From Anaerocolumna sp. AGMB13025 (GTDB taxonomy: Bacteria; Bacillota; Clostridia; Lachnospirales; Lachnospiraceae): 64,000 nt of DNA. Shown piece after piece: positions 52,783 to 62,513 of this stretch. The position numbers and the translations under genes were made by a program. Under the pieces are notes generated by a model. The model was not told where the DNA came from. It searched no databases and saw only the letters and a program-made list of their open reading frames with translations. Where the stretch lies: assembly GCF_029689925.1 (NCBI RefSeq), contig NZ_CP121445.1, positions 430,001 to 494,000 on the forward strand, in the 5' to 3' direction. Within the stretch, counting starts at the first letter, position 1. The number at the start of each line of letters is the position of its first letter.

Positions 52783-53508
52783 ATGTCTGGATTTATCGAT
52801 ATACATAATCATCTGTTGCCGGGAGTGGATGATGGTCCAAAGAGTATAGAGCAGACCATAAATATGCTGAGGATAGCATATGCGGAGGGAACTCGGACCA
52901 TTATTGCAACACCACATTATCAGGAAGACCGGTATATGGTTAATAAAGTTGTTTTGGAAGAGAAAGTACGGGAGGTTTCAAAAGCAGCTAAAAGTGCAGG
53001 AATAGAAATGGACATTTTTCTGGGGTGTGAGATTTATTATAACCATAATTGTGTGAAGCTACTTAAGGAAAAGGTTATCCCAACTATGGCAGGAACAAAA
53101 TATGTATTAGTGGAGTTTATACCGGTTGCAGACAGCAGATATATAAAGAATGCCCTACAGGAGATTTTATTGGAAGGATTTTGTCCCATAGTAGCCCATA
53201 TTGAGAGGTATGAAGCCTTTATTAAGGATCTGACTTTTATAGAAAATCTTCTTGATATGGGGGTGTATATGCAGGTTAATTCTATGAGTATAACTAATAG
53301 CTGGGGTAAAAAAAATAAATCGGCTACTAGAAAACTGTTACGTAACAATTTGATACAATTTGTTGCTACGGATGCCCATAATGAGTTGAAACGCATTCCT
53401 AGAATAAGGAAATGCTATAACTTTCTGAGAAAAAAATATGGTGAAGCATATGCTGATGAACTGCTTTTTGGAAATCAACAGAAACTTTTATTAGGACAAG
53501 ATATATAA
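52783..53508 (+). CDS. CpsB/CapC-type PHP phosphatase (copy 2)
   Basis: 241 residues with the same metal motifs as copy 1 (GFIDIHNHLLPGVDDGP, IIATPHY, FLGCEIYYN, VATDAHNELKRIP). The sequences are clearly diverged, so this is not a recent tandem duplication. AAGGAG lies 5 bp before ATG 52783. Two phosphatases to one kinase is unusual; they may act on different kinases or at different stages. Confidence 0.92.
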   Translation: MSGFIDIHNHLLPGVDDGPKSIEQTINMLRIAYAEGTRTIIATPHYQEDRYMVNKVVLEEKVREVSKAAKSAGIEMDIFLGCEIYYNHNCVKLLKEKVIPTMAGTKYVLVEFIPVADSRYIKNALQEILLEGFCPIVAHIERYEAFIKDLTFIENLLDMGVYMQVNSMSITNSWGKKNKSATRKLLRNNLIQFVATDAHNELKRIPRIRKCYNFLRKKYGEAYADELLFGNQQKLLLGQDI

Positions 53509-53576
53509 ATTATAGTGTGGGAGAAAACAGGTGATTTGGTTTATGGATAAGAAAAAGAATAAGGATGGTATTTTTT

Positions 53577-54656
53577 ATGAGGCTTGATTTAAATAATAAA
53601 ACCATATTGATTACTGGTGTCGCTGGATTTATTGGCTCTAATCTTGCAATACGTTTAATTCATTCATCAGATAATATAAAACTTATTGGTATAGATAACA
53701 TGAATGATTACTATGATATTAAATTGAAAGAAAGCAGGTTAAAAGAATTAGGCGACTTTAAAAATTTTACATTTATAAAAGGAAGTATCAGTGATAAACT
53801 CTTAATCAAAAAAATATTTGCTGATTTTATACCTGATATCGTTGTAAATCTGGCAGCCCAGGCAGGGGTCAGATATTCCATAACAAATCCGGATGTCTAC
53901 ATTGATTCGAATTTAATCGGATTCTTTAATATATTAGAGGCCTGCCGGCATTCCTATGATGATGGTAAGAAAGGAGTAGAGCATCTCGTATATGCTTCTA
54001 GTTCTTCCGTTTACGGTTCTAACAAAAAAATACCTTACAGTACGAATGATAGGGTAGATAATCCTGTCAGTCTTTATGCAGCCACAAAGAAATCCAACGA
54101 GCTGACAGCACATGCATATAGTAAACTGTATGGAATTCCATCCACAGGATTAAGGTTCTTTACCGTATATGGTCCTGCTGGACGACCGGACATGGCGTAT
54201 TTTGGCTTTACAAATAAGATGGTAAAGGGTGAGAAGATACAAATATTTAACTATGGAAATTTGTACCGGGATTTTACTTATATTGATGATATAGTAAGTG
54301 GGATAATAAAAGTAATTCAAAAAACGCCTGAATTTACTGATGATGGCGTACCATATCATGTATATAATATAGGCAACAATAAGCCAGTTAGTTTAATGTA
54401 CTTTGTAGAAACACTGGAAAACTGTCTTCTTGAGGAAGGTATTATAAGTGTTCGTCCGGAGAAAGAATTACTTCCGATGCAGCCAGGAGATGTTTACCAG
54501 ACCTATGCAGATGTAGATGAGTTAATAAAGGATTTTGGGTTTAAGCCTGAAACTAGTATTGAAGAGGGACTTAGGCGGTTTGCAAAATGGTACAGGGGCT
54601 ATTATATGCAAGACAGCCAAATTCAGGGGGAAAACAATGAAATCAAAAGTACATAA
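53577..54656 (+). CDS. UDP-glucuronate 4-epimerase-like NAD-dependent epimerase
   Basis: 359 residues, extended SDR fold: NAD motif GVAGFIGSN, catalytic YAATK (YxxxK) with the upstream serine in YASSSSVYG, and the GLRFFTVYGPAGRPDMAYFGFT and FNYGNLYRDFTYIDDIV segments typical of UDP-glucuronate 4-epimerases. It would make UDP-galacturonate for the polysaccharide. ATG 53577 is preferred on spacing from AAGGATGG; ATG 53565 is the alternative. Its last 20 bp overlap the next gene. Confidence 0.9.
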   Translation: MRLDLNNKTILITGVAGFIGSNLAIRLIHSSDNIKLIGIDNMNDYYDIKLKESRLKELGDFKNFTFIKGSISDKLLIKKIFADFIPDIVVNLAAQAGVRYSITNPDVYIDSNLIGFFNILEACRHSYDDGKKGVEHLVYASSSSVYGSNKKIPYSTNDRVDNPVSLYAATKKSNELTAHAYSKLYGIPSTGLRFFTVYGPAGRPDMAYFGFTNKMVKGEKIQIFNYGNLYRDFTYIDDIVSGIIKVIQKTPEFTDDGVPYHVYNIGNNKPVSLMYFVETLENCLLEEGIISVRPEKELLPMQPGDVYQTYADVDELIKDFGFKPETSIEEGLRRFAKWYRGYYMQDSQIQGENNEIKST

Positions 54657-55110
54657 CAGGCAGCCTAGGATTTGTTTTGTGTCTTCCTCAGGCGGGCACT
54701 GGGAACAGCTTAAGAAATTAAATCCTTTGTCAATAAAATACCAAGGTTTTTTTGTAACAGAAAAAACCCAGTTTTCAGAGCCATTAGCAAAGTATTTTAT
54801 GAAACAAACAGACTTAAAAGATAAATATATGTTTTTAAAAATGTTTTGGAATTCCTTGTATGCAATAATCATATGGATAAAAGAGCGTCCGGATTTTGTT
54901 ATAACGACTGGTACAATGGTAGCCTATCCATTTTATCTGATTGCGGTTCTTTTACATAAAAAGTTTATTTTTATTGAGACCTTTGGAAGAGCTGATATGC
55001 CAACTGTTGCCGGGGTAAAAATGGAAAAGCATAGTGATTTATTTATTGTTCAATGGGAATCTCAAAAAAAATATTATAAAAAAGCGGTTTATGGGGGGTG
55101 TTTATATTGA
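54637..55110 (+). CDS. Alg14/PssD/EpsF-like glycosyltransferase membrane subunit
   Basis: 157 residues starting with a basic tail and the family motif ICFVSSSGGHWEQL, a membrane-associated hydrophobic segment (FYLIAVLLHKKFIFIETFGR) and a C-terminal WESQKKYYKKAVYGG. Alg14-like proteins recruit the catalytic Alg13-like partner, encoded next with overlapping stop/start TTGA. AGGGGG precedes ATG 54637 inside the epimerase gene. Confidence 0.9.
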   Translation: MKSKVHNRQPRICFVSSSGGHWEQLKKLNPLSIKYQGFFVTEKTQFSEPLAKYFMKQTDLKDKYMFLKMFWNSLYAIIIWIKERPDFVITTGTMVAYPFYLIAVLLHKKFIFIETFGRADMPTVAGVKMEKHSDLFIVQWESQKKYYKKAVYGGCLY

Positions 55111-55598
55111 TATTTGTAACCGTAGGTTCAAGAAACTATCCATTTGACCGCTTATTTATAAAGTTGGATGAATTATATGAAAAAGGATTTCTCACTGATA
55201 GTATATTTGCACAGATTGGTACTTCCACTTATAAACCTATACACTATGAATATAAAAATTTTATCTCCAATGAAGAATTTGATGAAAAGGTTAAAGAAGC
55301 TAATATTGTAGTAAGCCACGGTGCATCAGGTTCTATTATGAAGGCATTGAATGCTGGAAAACCTGTTATTACAGTTACAAGGCTTGAGAAGTATGGTGAA
55401 CATATTAATGACCATCAGATACAGAATAATAAGGCATTTGCTGATAATGGGTATGTAATCCCGGTGTATGAAATGGATGAGCTTGAGACCGCATTTAAAA
55501 ATATTTATGAAGAAAGTAAAACTCTTAAACCATGGGAAAACAAGGATCCAATGGCTATTGTCAATATGATTGATCACTTTATTAAGGAGAATTGGTAA
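55107..55598 (+). CDS. Alg13/PssE/EpsG-like glycosyltransferase catalytic subunit
   Basis: 163 residues of the GT28 C-terminal-domain type: MIFVTVGSRNYPFDRL at the start and VSHGASGSIMKALNAGKPVITVTR as the nucleotide-sugar site. The start is TTG 55107, with GGGGGG about 8 bp upstream, overlapping the stop of the Alg14-like gene; GTG 55098 is possible but poorer. Together the pair forms one transferase adding the second sugar in many polysaccharide pathways. Confidence 0.9.
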   Translation: MIFVTVGSRNYPFDRLFIKLDELYEKGFLTDSIFAQIGTSTYKPIHYEYKNFISNEEFDEKVKEANIVVSHGASGSIMKALNAGKPVITVTRLEKYGEHINDHQIQNNKAFADNGYVIPVYEMDELETAFKNIYEESKTLKPWENKDPMAIVNMIDHFIKENW

Positions 55599-55599
55599 C

Positions 55600-56502
55600 A
55601 TGAATGAGGTAGCTAAAGGGATTGTTATGACACCATTTAATTTGCTGTATAAGCTTTCTCCTAAAACTGAACTAAAAGTTCTTTTCAAGCTAAAGACGGG
55701 CAGAAGATTAAATCTAGTGGAGCCCAAAAGTTTTAATGAAAAAATGAATTGGTTAAAATTATATGATTCAGATTTAGCAAATCAATTAAAACCCCGGTTA
55801 TGCGACAAATATATGGTACGTGAGTATGTTCAGGAAAAGATGGGTAATAGTGAAAGCGATATATTGAATGAATTATATTGGGAGGGGTTTAACCCAGAAG
55901 AGATACCTTTTAATCGTTTACCTAAGCAATTTGTCATTAAAGTTACCCATGGTTCAACCTTTAATATTATCGTTCGTGATCAGGACGAAATTGACCGTAA
56001 CAAGATAGTTCAAAAATTAAAGCTATGGCTTAGTGCAAAGTTTATTCCCTGTTATGGTGAATGGTGGTACGGTATTGTAAAGCCAAGAGTTATTGTAGAA
56101 AAATATCTGGAGAATAAAGATAAAGGTGAATTGCTGGATTATAAGGTTTTTTGTTTTAATGGAGAACCAAAATTAATTGATGTACATTCTGGTAGATTTG
56201 GAAATCATAAAAGAAACGTATATGATACTAATTGGAATTTTTTAAAAGATGTTAATTTTAAATATCCTCACAGTGAAGCCATTGATAAACCCTTAGTGCT
56301 AAGTGAATTGCTTCAATGTGCAAAGATTCTGTCCCAGGATTTTATGCAAGTAAGGGTAGATTTCTTTATAGTTGATAATAAATTATATTTCAGCGAATTT
56401 ACATTTGCTAATGGAGCTGGCTTTGATCCGATTACTCCATATTCCTTTGATCTTAAAATGGGGAGTTGGATAAGCCTTGATAAGGCAGGTTATTCATTAT
56501 GA
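55600..56502 (+). CDS. TupA-like ATP-grasp polysaccharide protein
   Basis: 300 residues of the TupA-like ATP-grasp family often found in capsule and teichuronopeptide clusters. Recognisable parts are KSFNEKMNWLKLYD, LCDKYMVREYV, FVIKVTHGSTFNIIV, VEKYLENKDKGELLDYKVFCFNGEPK and the metal-binding FSEFTFANGAGFDPITP. Members are thought to attach amino acids or peptides to uronic acids, which would fit the UDP-galacturonate made by the epimerase. AAGGAGA precedes ATG 55600. The stop overlaps the next start (ATGA). Confidence 0.85.
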   Translation: MNEVAKGIVMTPFNLLYKLSPKTELKVLFKLKTGRRLNLVEPKSFNEKMNWLKLYDSDLANQLKPRLCDKYMVREYVQEKMGNSESDILNELYWEGFNPEEIPFNRLPKQFVIKVTHGSTFNIIVRDQDEIDRNKIVQKLKLWLSAKFIPCYGEWWYGIVKPRVIVEKYLENKDKGELLDYKVFCFNGEPKLIDVHSGRFGNHKRNVYDTNWNFLKDVNFKYPHSEAIDKPLVLSELLQCAKILSQDFMQVRVDFFIVDNKLYFSEFTFANGAGFDPITPYSFDLKMGSWISLDKAGYSL

Positions 56503-57596
56503 GTGAGCCAATAAGAGTATTACATATATTACAAAGAATGGAGGCAGCGGGTGTACAGACTTTATTAATGAATTTATACAGGAACATTGACAGGGAGAAA
56601 ATACAGTTTGATTTTCTGGTACACTATAAGGAACGGCAGTTTTTTGATGATGAAATTGAGAAGCTTGGAGGAATTATTCATCGTTTATCTTTTCGGGAAG
56701 ACTATAATTGTATGAAATACTATAGAGATCTGAATGATTTTTTTAGTACTCATAAAGAATATAAAATTATACATGGTCATATGCATAGCCTAGGCGCAAT
56801 TTATTTTCATGTGGCACAAAAGTACAATGTACCAATCCGAATCGCACATTCTCATACAAACGCAACTCAAAATGATGCGAAAAAATATATCAAAATCTTT
56901 ATGAATCATATGTATAAAAAAGATGCCACTCATTTATTTGCGTGTTCAAAGGATGCCGGATGTTATATGTTTGGTAATTCCGCTTTCAGAGTAATTAATA
57001 ATGCTATTATAACAAAAAATTTCGTATTCTCTTCCGATAAAAGACTTCAGAAAAGAAAAGAACTTGGTGTTGGGAATAATATAGTTCTAGGAAATGTAGG
57101 AAGGTTTGAAATACAAAAAAATCACAAATTCCTTTTGGAAATTTTTGAATGTTATCATAAAAAACATCCGGAATCAGTATTGCTATTGATCGGTACTGGA
57201 AGCCTTTTAAATAATATTCGTGAACTAGTTAAAAAGTTGAATCTTGATGATTCAGTTAAGTTTTTAGGAAATAGAAGAGATGTAGCTGAATTGTATCAAG
57301 CAATGGATGTGTTTGTTTATCCTTCTTTGTTTGAAGGACTGGGGATTGTAGTAGTCGAGGCACAAGCCGCAGGCACACCAGTAATATGTACAGATACACT
57401 GCCGGTAGAGATACATATTTCACCCTTGCTAGAGACAGTTTCATTAAACGATAAGGTTGATACATGGGTAAAGAAGATAGAACAGGCTGAAGTGAGCAGG
57501 TATGCCCATCAGGATATGAGTCTCTATATAAAAAAAATGGGTTATGATATGGATACAGTTTCTAAAGAACTTCAAGAATTTTACTTGAGTCTATAA
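56499..57596 (+). CDS. GT4-family glycosyltransferase
   Basis: 365 residues, GT-B fold: N-terminal RVLHILQRMEAAGVQTLLMNLYRN and C-terminal Rossmann half with the donor-binding EGLGIVVVEAQAAGTPVICT (E-x7-E). Resembles EpsF-type transferases of exopolysaccharide clusters. Linkage and sugar unknown. It overlaps the TupA-like gene by 4 bp. Confidence 0.92.
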   Translation: MSEPIRVLHILQRMEAAGVQTLLMNLYRNIDREKIQFDFLVHYKERQFFDDEIEKLGGIIHRLSFREDYNCMKYYRDLNDFFSTHKEYKIIHGHMHSLGAIYFHVAQKYNVPIRIAHSHTNATQNDAKKYIKIFMNHMYKKDATHLFACSKDAGCYMFGNSAFRVINNAIITKNFVFSSDKRLQKRKELGVGNNIVLGNVGRFEIQKNHKFLLEIFECYHKKHPESVLLLIGTGSLLNNIRELVKKLNLDDSVKFLGNRRDVAELYQAMDVFVYPSLFEGLGIVVVEAQAAGTPVICTDTLPVEIHISPLLETVSLNDKVDTWVKKIEQAEVSRYAHQDMSLYIKKMGYDMDTVSKELQEFYLSL

Positions 57597-57623
57597 TTTC
57601 AGCAAAAGAAAGAGGGTGAACCA

Positions 57624-58694
57624 ATGAATAAAAAGGTTGTATTTGTTATGCCGCGGCTTGGAGGAAAAGGATGGGGTGGAGCTCATAGAGTATCTGTAAT
57701 GTTAAGCAATTATTTAGCTAATAGTGGATATGATACCACAATAATAGTACGTGAAAACTCCTCCATCGATTATCCCGTAGATTCAAAAATAAGAATTATC
57801 TGCTTAGATGCAAAAGATAATTCAGCCTCGGAACGATTGAAATGCTGCTTTTCGATACGTAATATATTAAAGAATTACAAAGATGCGTATGTAATTGTAT
57901 TTATATCAAGGATAGCGGTTGAAACATATCTTTCCTGTCTTTTTTTGCGAGTCAAAATTATTGGTTCAGAAAGGACAGATCCACGAAATGAACCCAAAAG
58001 AGCAGCATTTCGGTTCTTACGAGGTCTCATCTTTGGGTACATGTACAAAACAGTCTATCAGACCCCGGAGGCTATGAAGTATTTTCCAAAAAAGGCACAG
58101 AAAAACGGAAAAATTATTCCAAACCCTATATCACCTAATTTGCCGGAACGATTCAACGGAATCAGGAAAAAAGAAATTGTTACTTTTTGCCGGATAGATA
58201 AACAAAAAAATCTTCCGCTGCTTATAGATTCCTTTATTGAAGTTCATGAGAAAGTACCCGATTACATACTTAGGATATATGGAGAAGGTATTATAGAAGA
58301 TGAAATTAAAGCATATATTTTAGATAAAAATGCGGATACATTTATTTTTATGGAACCATTCTCCAATGAGATACATGAAAAAGTAGTAGACTGTACTGCT
58401 TATGTCTCCTCATCAAATTATGAAGGTTTGTCTAATTCAATGCTGGAGGCTATGGCAATTGGTCTTCCAAGTATTTGCACAGACTGTCCCATTGGCGGGG
58501 CAAGAATGGTGATTAGCAATAATGAAAATGGAGTTTTGGTTCCTGTTAATGATAAAGATTCTATGGTTTCAGCAATTTTAAAGTTGATTCAAGATCCTGT
58601 GTTTGCTGATAAATTGTCGAGGAATGCTGTAAAAATACGTGATGAACTCTGTATTGACAAAATATGCAGGGAATGGGAAATGCTTTTACAATAA
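57624..58694 (+). CDS. GT4-family glycosyltransferase
   Basis: 356 residues, second GT-B enzyme, with glycine-rich N-terminus (MPRLGGKGWGGAHRVSVML) and donor site NYEGLSNSMLEAMAIGLPSICTDCPIGGAR. The GGAR-like ending is common in enzymes using UDP-hexoses or amino sugars, but the substrate is not assigned. AAAGAGGGTG precedes the ATG. Confidence 0.92.
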   Translation: MNKKVVFVMPRLGGKGWGGAHRVSVMLSNYLANSGYDTTIIVRENSSIDYPVDSKIRIICLDAKDNSASERLKCCFSIRNILKNYKDAYVIVFISRIAVETYLSCLFLRVKIIGSERTDPRNEPKRAAFRFLRGLIFGYMYKTVYQTPEAMKYFPKKAQKNGKIIPNPISPNLPERFNGIRKKEIVTFCRIDKQKNLPLLIDSFIEVHEKVPDYILRIYGEGIIEDEIKAYILDKNADTFIFMEPFSNEIHEKVVDCTAYVSSSNYEGLSNSMLEAMAIGLPSICTDCPIGGARMVISNNENGVLVPVNDKDSMVSAILKLIQDPVFADKLSRNAVKIRDELCIDKICREWEMLLQ

Positions 58695-58783
58695 TATAAG
58701 TTATATGAAATTGATTAGAATGTATATCTGCTAAAGTAAAAGGTCTGGATCTAAGTTTTTACACATAGAGAAAGGAGAATATT

Positions 58784-59692
58784 ATGAAGTTTGCAACAGT
58801 AGTTGTTACATTCAACAGAAAAAATGAACTTGTACATAATATACAGTCAGTATTATCACAAACCCGTATTCCAGATATGATGTATATTATTGATAATCAT
58901 GGTAGTGATGATACGAAAGGATGTTTAGAAGAGAAGGGTTTTCTGGAGTTAGATAACCTGAATTATATATATCTGGATGAAAATGTTGGAGGGGCTGGAG
59001 GTTTCCATGTTGGTACGAAGCTAGCCTATAAGGCAGGATACGATTACATATGTTTAATGGATGACGATGGGTATCCTTTTGATAAAAATACATTTGAAAA
59101 CATTATTAAGTTTGCAGAAAAACTTCATGACCAAAACGAAAAGCTTTTATTAAATTCTCTGGTATTTGGAAAGGATGACATTATGTCATTCCGCTTACCA
59201 GGTGGAATAAAGACCAAAAAAGATGCCTTAGCACAGGCAAAAGATAACATGATAGCTGACCATATCAATCCTTTTAACGGGACTTTTATCTCGAAAGAGC
59301 TAGTGGCAGCAATTGGATACCCTAACAAAGATTTCTTTATAAAAGGTGATGAAGAAGATTTTACCTGGCGTGCCAGAAATGCAGGTGCATTCATAGCAAC
59401 AATCACAAATTCATACTATTTCCATCCCATATTAGAAAAGAAACATATGAAAATCTTGGGAAAAGTGCGTAGAATTTCTACCGAAGCTCCTTGGAAAGAG
59501 TATTACCGGGTCAGGAATTATACATATATGTTTAAGCGAAGCAAAGAATATAAGAAGATGCTTCGGCAGCCACTACGTCAAATTGCCTGGGCTGTTATTG
59601 CGGGGCAGCAGAAGAATCTCGCAATTAAATTAATAATTCGTGGGTTTTTAGATGGATTTTTTGGAAAGCTTGGCAATACAGTAAAGCCATAG
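58784..59692 (+). CDS. GT2-family glycosyltransferase
   Basis: 302 residues, GT-A fold: ATVVVTFNRKNELVHNIQSVLSQ at the start, metal-binding DDDG in ICLMDDDGYPF, and a later KGDEEDFTWRARNAG acceptor/catalytic region. The combination NVGGAGGFHVG and DDD resembles galactofuranosyl- or rhamnosyltransferases (GlfT/RfbN-like). AAAGGAG precedes the ATG. Confidence 0.92.
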   Translation: MKFATVVVTFNRKNELVHNIQSVLSQTRIPDMMYIIDNHGSDDTKGCLEEKGFLELDNLNYIYLDENVGGAGGFHVGTKLAYKAGYDYICLMDDDGYPFDKNTFENIIKFAEKLHDQNEKLLLNSLVFGKDDIMSFRLPGGIKTKKDALAQAKDNMIADHINPFNGTFISKELVAAIGYPNKDFFIKGDEEDFTWRARNAGAFIATITNSYYFHPILEKKHMKILGKVRRISTEAPWKEYYRVRNYTYMFKRSKEYKKMLRQPLRQIAWAVIAGQQKNLAIKLIIRGFLDGFFGKLGNTVKP

Positions 59693-59743
59693 TGCTGGTA
59701 AATAATCTTTATCAGCGGATCATATTGAGTAAGAGGTATCATC

Positions 59744-61027
59744 ATGAAAAGCGTTAGCTTAAAAAGTGTTCTTGAATATACAGTAGCTGTTTGTCTTGCT
59801 TTGGAATGCGATAGTATATGGAAATGGACAAATGGCAGTGGTTATTTTAAGTATGGTATATATTTTTTATTTACAGTTTCAATGCTTGGGCTATTAGCAA
59901 TTCAGAAACTGAAAATAAACAGAAAAAATCAAGTTGTGGTTGTCGCAGTACTTAGTTATTTACTTGTATTCCTGGTGATAAACTATAATGCTGTACGGGA
60001 TACATTTCAGTTTGTTTCAGTACTGCTTTTATTTTTCGTATATGCAAGTTTTACCTCAAGCAATAATATGTTATCTATAATAAAAAAATACTCTTCATTT
60101 ATTGTATTCCTTGCTTGTTTATCATTAATCTTTTTTATATTTGGCTCCCTGCTTCATATAATACATACCAATACTTCTGTTATCGTATGGGTTAATAATA
60201 TGCCAAGGGAAGTAGAATCTTATTGGTATCTTCATTATGAAAGACAATTTGATGATACCTTTGGGTTAAATACATTTAGAAATACTGGTATATTTGTTGA
60301 AGCTCCCAAATATTCGTTGAATCTTAGCATTGCACTGCTGTATGAGCTATTGGGCTCAAAAAGAGTTGGTAATAAGCTATCTGCCAGAGCTTGGATATTA
60401 ATTATAACAATAATAACTACATTTACCACGACAGGAATTACTTTTGTTTTAGCTGTTTTGGTATTTAAAATTCTATTATCCGAGTCTAAATCAAGAATTG
60501 TTCATTTTATGAAATACCTGACATTATTGTGTATGGTATTTGCGGCTATAGGAGCAATTAATTATCTCTTTCATTTAAAGGCAGCAACAGACTCCTATGA
60601 TTCACGTATTGATGATTATACAGCAGGCTTAAAGGCATGGCTTAAATATCCCCTGTTTGGTTCTGGATATATGAATATGCAGGTAATCCATAAGTATATG
60701 AGTACCTTCCGTTCAAAAAATGTCGGCTTTAGTAATTCATTATTCCGGGTACTGGCGCAGGGGGGAATATATTTATTGATTTTATATCTTTTGCCAGCAT
60801 TAAAAATTATTATTAAAGGGATAAAAGAAAAACAAATAAATTTAATTATTTTTTCTGCTGCATTTATATATTTATTTGTTTCTACATCATTCCCATACAA
60901 TTATATAACAGGATGCATACTGGCCTGTTTCTGGGTGAATGCTTTTAAGAAAAAGTATGAATATAGCGGAGATTTGAATAGCAAAGGTAGAATGAGGTGT
61001 AAACTTGCAGAAAATGAAGTCAGTTAA
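59744..61027 (+). CDS. O-antigen polymerase/ligase-like membrane protein (Wzy candidate)
   Basis: 427 residues, about ten hydrophobic segments with a large extracytoplasmic loop near residues 145-195 and YPLFGSGYMNMQVIH (a common Wzy feature, GxGxG-like before a histidine). It is the natural candidate to join repeat units outside the membrane. Wzy proteins diverge fast, so the call rests on topology and location between transferases and flippase. The 3' end overlaps the flippase gene by 23 bp. Confidence 0.8.
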   Translation: MKSVSLKSVLEYTVAVCLALECDSIWKWTNGSGYFKYGIYFLFTVSMLGLLAIQKLKINRKNQVVVVAVLSYLLVFLVINYNAVRDTFQFVSVLLLFFVYASFTSSNNMLSIIKKYSSFIVFLACLSLIFFIFGSLLHIIHTNTSVIVWVNNMPREVESYWYLHYERQFDDTFGLNTFRNTGIFVEAPKYSLNLSIALLYELLGSKRVGNKLSARAWILIITIITTFTTTGITFVLAVLVFKILLSESKSRIVHFMKYLTLLCMVFAAIGAINYLFHLKAATDSYDSRIDDYTAGLKAWLKYPLFGSGYMNMQVIHKYMSTFRSKNVGFSNSLFRVLAQGGIYLLILYLLPALKIIIKGIKEKQINLIIFSAAFIYLFVSTSFPYNYITGCILACFWVNAFKKKYEYSGDLNSKGRMRCKLAENEVS

Positions 61028-62495
61028 ACTAAATTTTATTATGAATTCTATCCTAACAATGTCCTCCTTTATATTTCCGTTGATAACCTTTCCATACATA
61101 TCGCGCATTCTGTTACCAGCAGGAACCGGAAAAGTATCTTTTGCAACGGCAGTGGTCTCCTACTTTTCCATGTTTGCACAGTTGGGAATTCCGACATATG
61201 GTATTCGTGCCTGCGCCAAAGTTCGGGATGACAAAGAGAAGCTCTCCCGCACCGTTCAGGAAATAGTATTGATTAATATTATTATGATGGTGATAATCTA
61301 TGTAATGTTTTTTGCGGCAGTAGCTTGTGTACCCAGATTCAGACAGGACAAGACATTGTTTTGTATTGCCAGCGCAACCATATTTTTTAACTGTATCGGT
61401 GTAGAATGGTTATATAAGGGACTGGAGCAATATACATATATCACAATCCGTTCTATTATTTTTAAAATAATTGGGTTGATTTTCATGTTTACATTTGTAC
61501 ATAGGCAAAGAGATTATATCATATACGGTGCAGTCCTGGTTCTTGCCTCTGCTGGGTCTGGTATTTTGAACTTCATTAATGTCCATCGTTATATATCAAT
61601 GAAGCCGGTTGGTTTATATAATCTCAAACCGCACCTGAAAGCAGTGTTCATATTTTTTGCTATGTCTGTAGCCACAACAATTTATACCAATATGGATAAT
61701 GTTATGTTGGGGTTTTTATCGACTGATTCAGATGTGGGATACTACAGCGCTGCAATTAAAATAAAATGTGTATTAACTAGTATAGTGACAGCGCTGGGGA
61801 GTGTATTATTACCTCGCTCCGCCTATTATCTCGAGCAGAAAGATATTAAAAAATTTTTACATCTGAGCCAGAAAGCCTTGAATTTTGTAGTTCTAATGGC
61901 TTGTCCGCTTGGGCTGTACTTTGCAATTTTTGCACATGAGGGAATAATATTTCTTTCAGGCAATCATTATGCCAAAGCTATATTGCCAATGCAAATAATC
62001 ATGCCAGTAGTACTACTAATTGGTCTCAGCAATATTATGGGGATGCAGATGCTGGTTCCTATGGGTCTGGAGAAAAAAGTCCTTTATTCAGAAATTGCAG
62101 GTTCAGCAGTTGATCTGATTATAAATCTTACCTTGATTCCAAAACTGGGCGTTGTAGGTTCTGCAGTAGCCACCTTATGTGCAGAGCTGACAGTTACGGT
62201 TATTCAATTTATAGCATTGCATGAAATTGTCATTTCGATGCTAAAGACGATACGATATGATGCAGTTATTTTAGCACTAGTACTAGGAGCTGGGGTTTCC
62301 TTTGGGTTTAAATTCTTATATTTACCGGAATTTCCAACTCTTTTTATCTCAGCGACAGTATTTTTTGGAATATATTCTACTGTGCTTTACATCTGTAAAG
62401 TACCTCTCGCGGTACAGATTAAAGATCAGGTTTGGCAAAAATTATTGGAGGTTAAAAACAAAAAAAGTGTGGATATCATAAATTTGCATTCATAG
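61005..62495 (+). CDS. Wzx-type polysaccharide flippase (MATE/MOP superfamily)
   Basis: 496 residues and 12-14 predicted helices, starting FIMNSILTMSSFIFPLITFPYISRILLPAGTGKVSFA, the recognisable opening of oligosaccharide flippases. It moves lipid-linked repeat units to the outer leaflet. The start is TTG 61005 with GAGGTG 5 bp upstream; ATG 61014 is possible but too far from it. Translationally coupled to the polymerase gene. Confidence 0.93.
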   Translation: MQKMKSVKLNFIMNSILTMSSFIFPLITFPYISRILLPAGTGKVSFATAVVSYFSMFAQLGIPTYGIRACAKVRDDKEKLSRTVQEIVLINIIMMVIIYVMFFAAVACVPRFRQDKTLFCIASATIFFNCIGVEWLYKGLEQYTYITIRSIIFKIIGLIFMFTFVHRQRDYIIYGAVLVLASAGSGILNFINVHRYISMKPVGLYNLKPHLKAVFIFFAMSVATTIYTNMDNVMLGFLSTDSDVGYYSAAIKIKCVLTSIVTALGSVLLPRSAYYLEQKDIKKFLHLSQKALNFVVLMACPLGLYFAIFAHEGIIFLSGNHYAKAILPMQIIMPVVLLIGLSNIMGMQMLVPMGLEKKVLYSEIAGSAVDLIINLTLIPKLGVVGSAVATLCAELTVTVIQFIALHEIVISMLKTIRYDAVILALVLGAGVSFGFKFLYLPEFPTLFISATVFFGIYSTVLYICKVPLAVQIKDQVWQKLLEVKNKKSVDIINLHS

Positions 62496-62513
62496 CGATA
62501 AGGAAGTCTGAGT

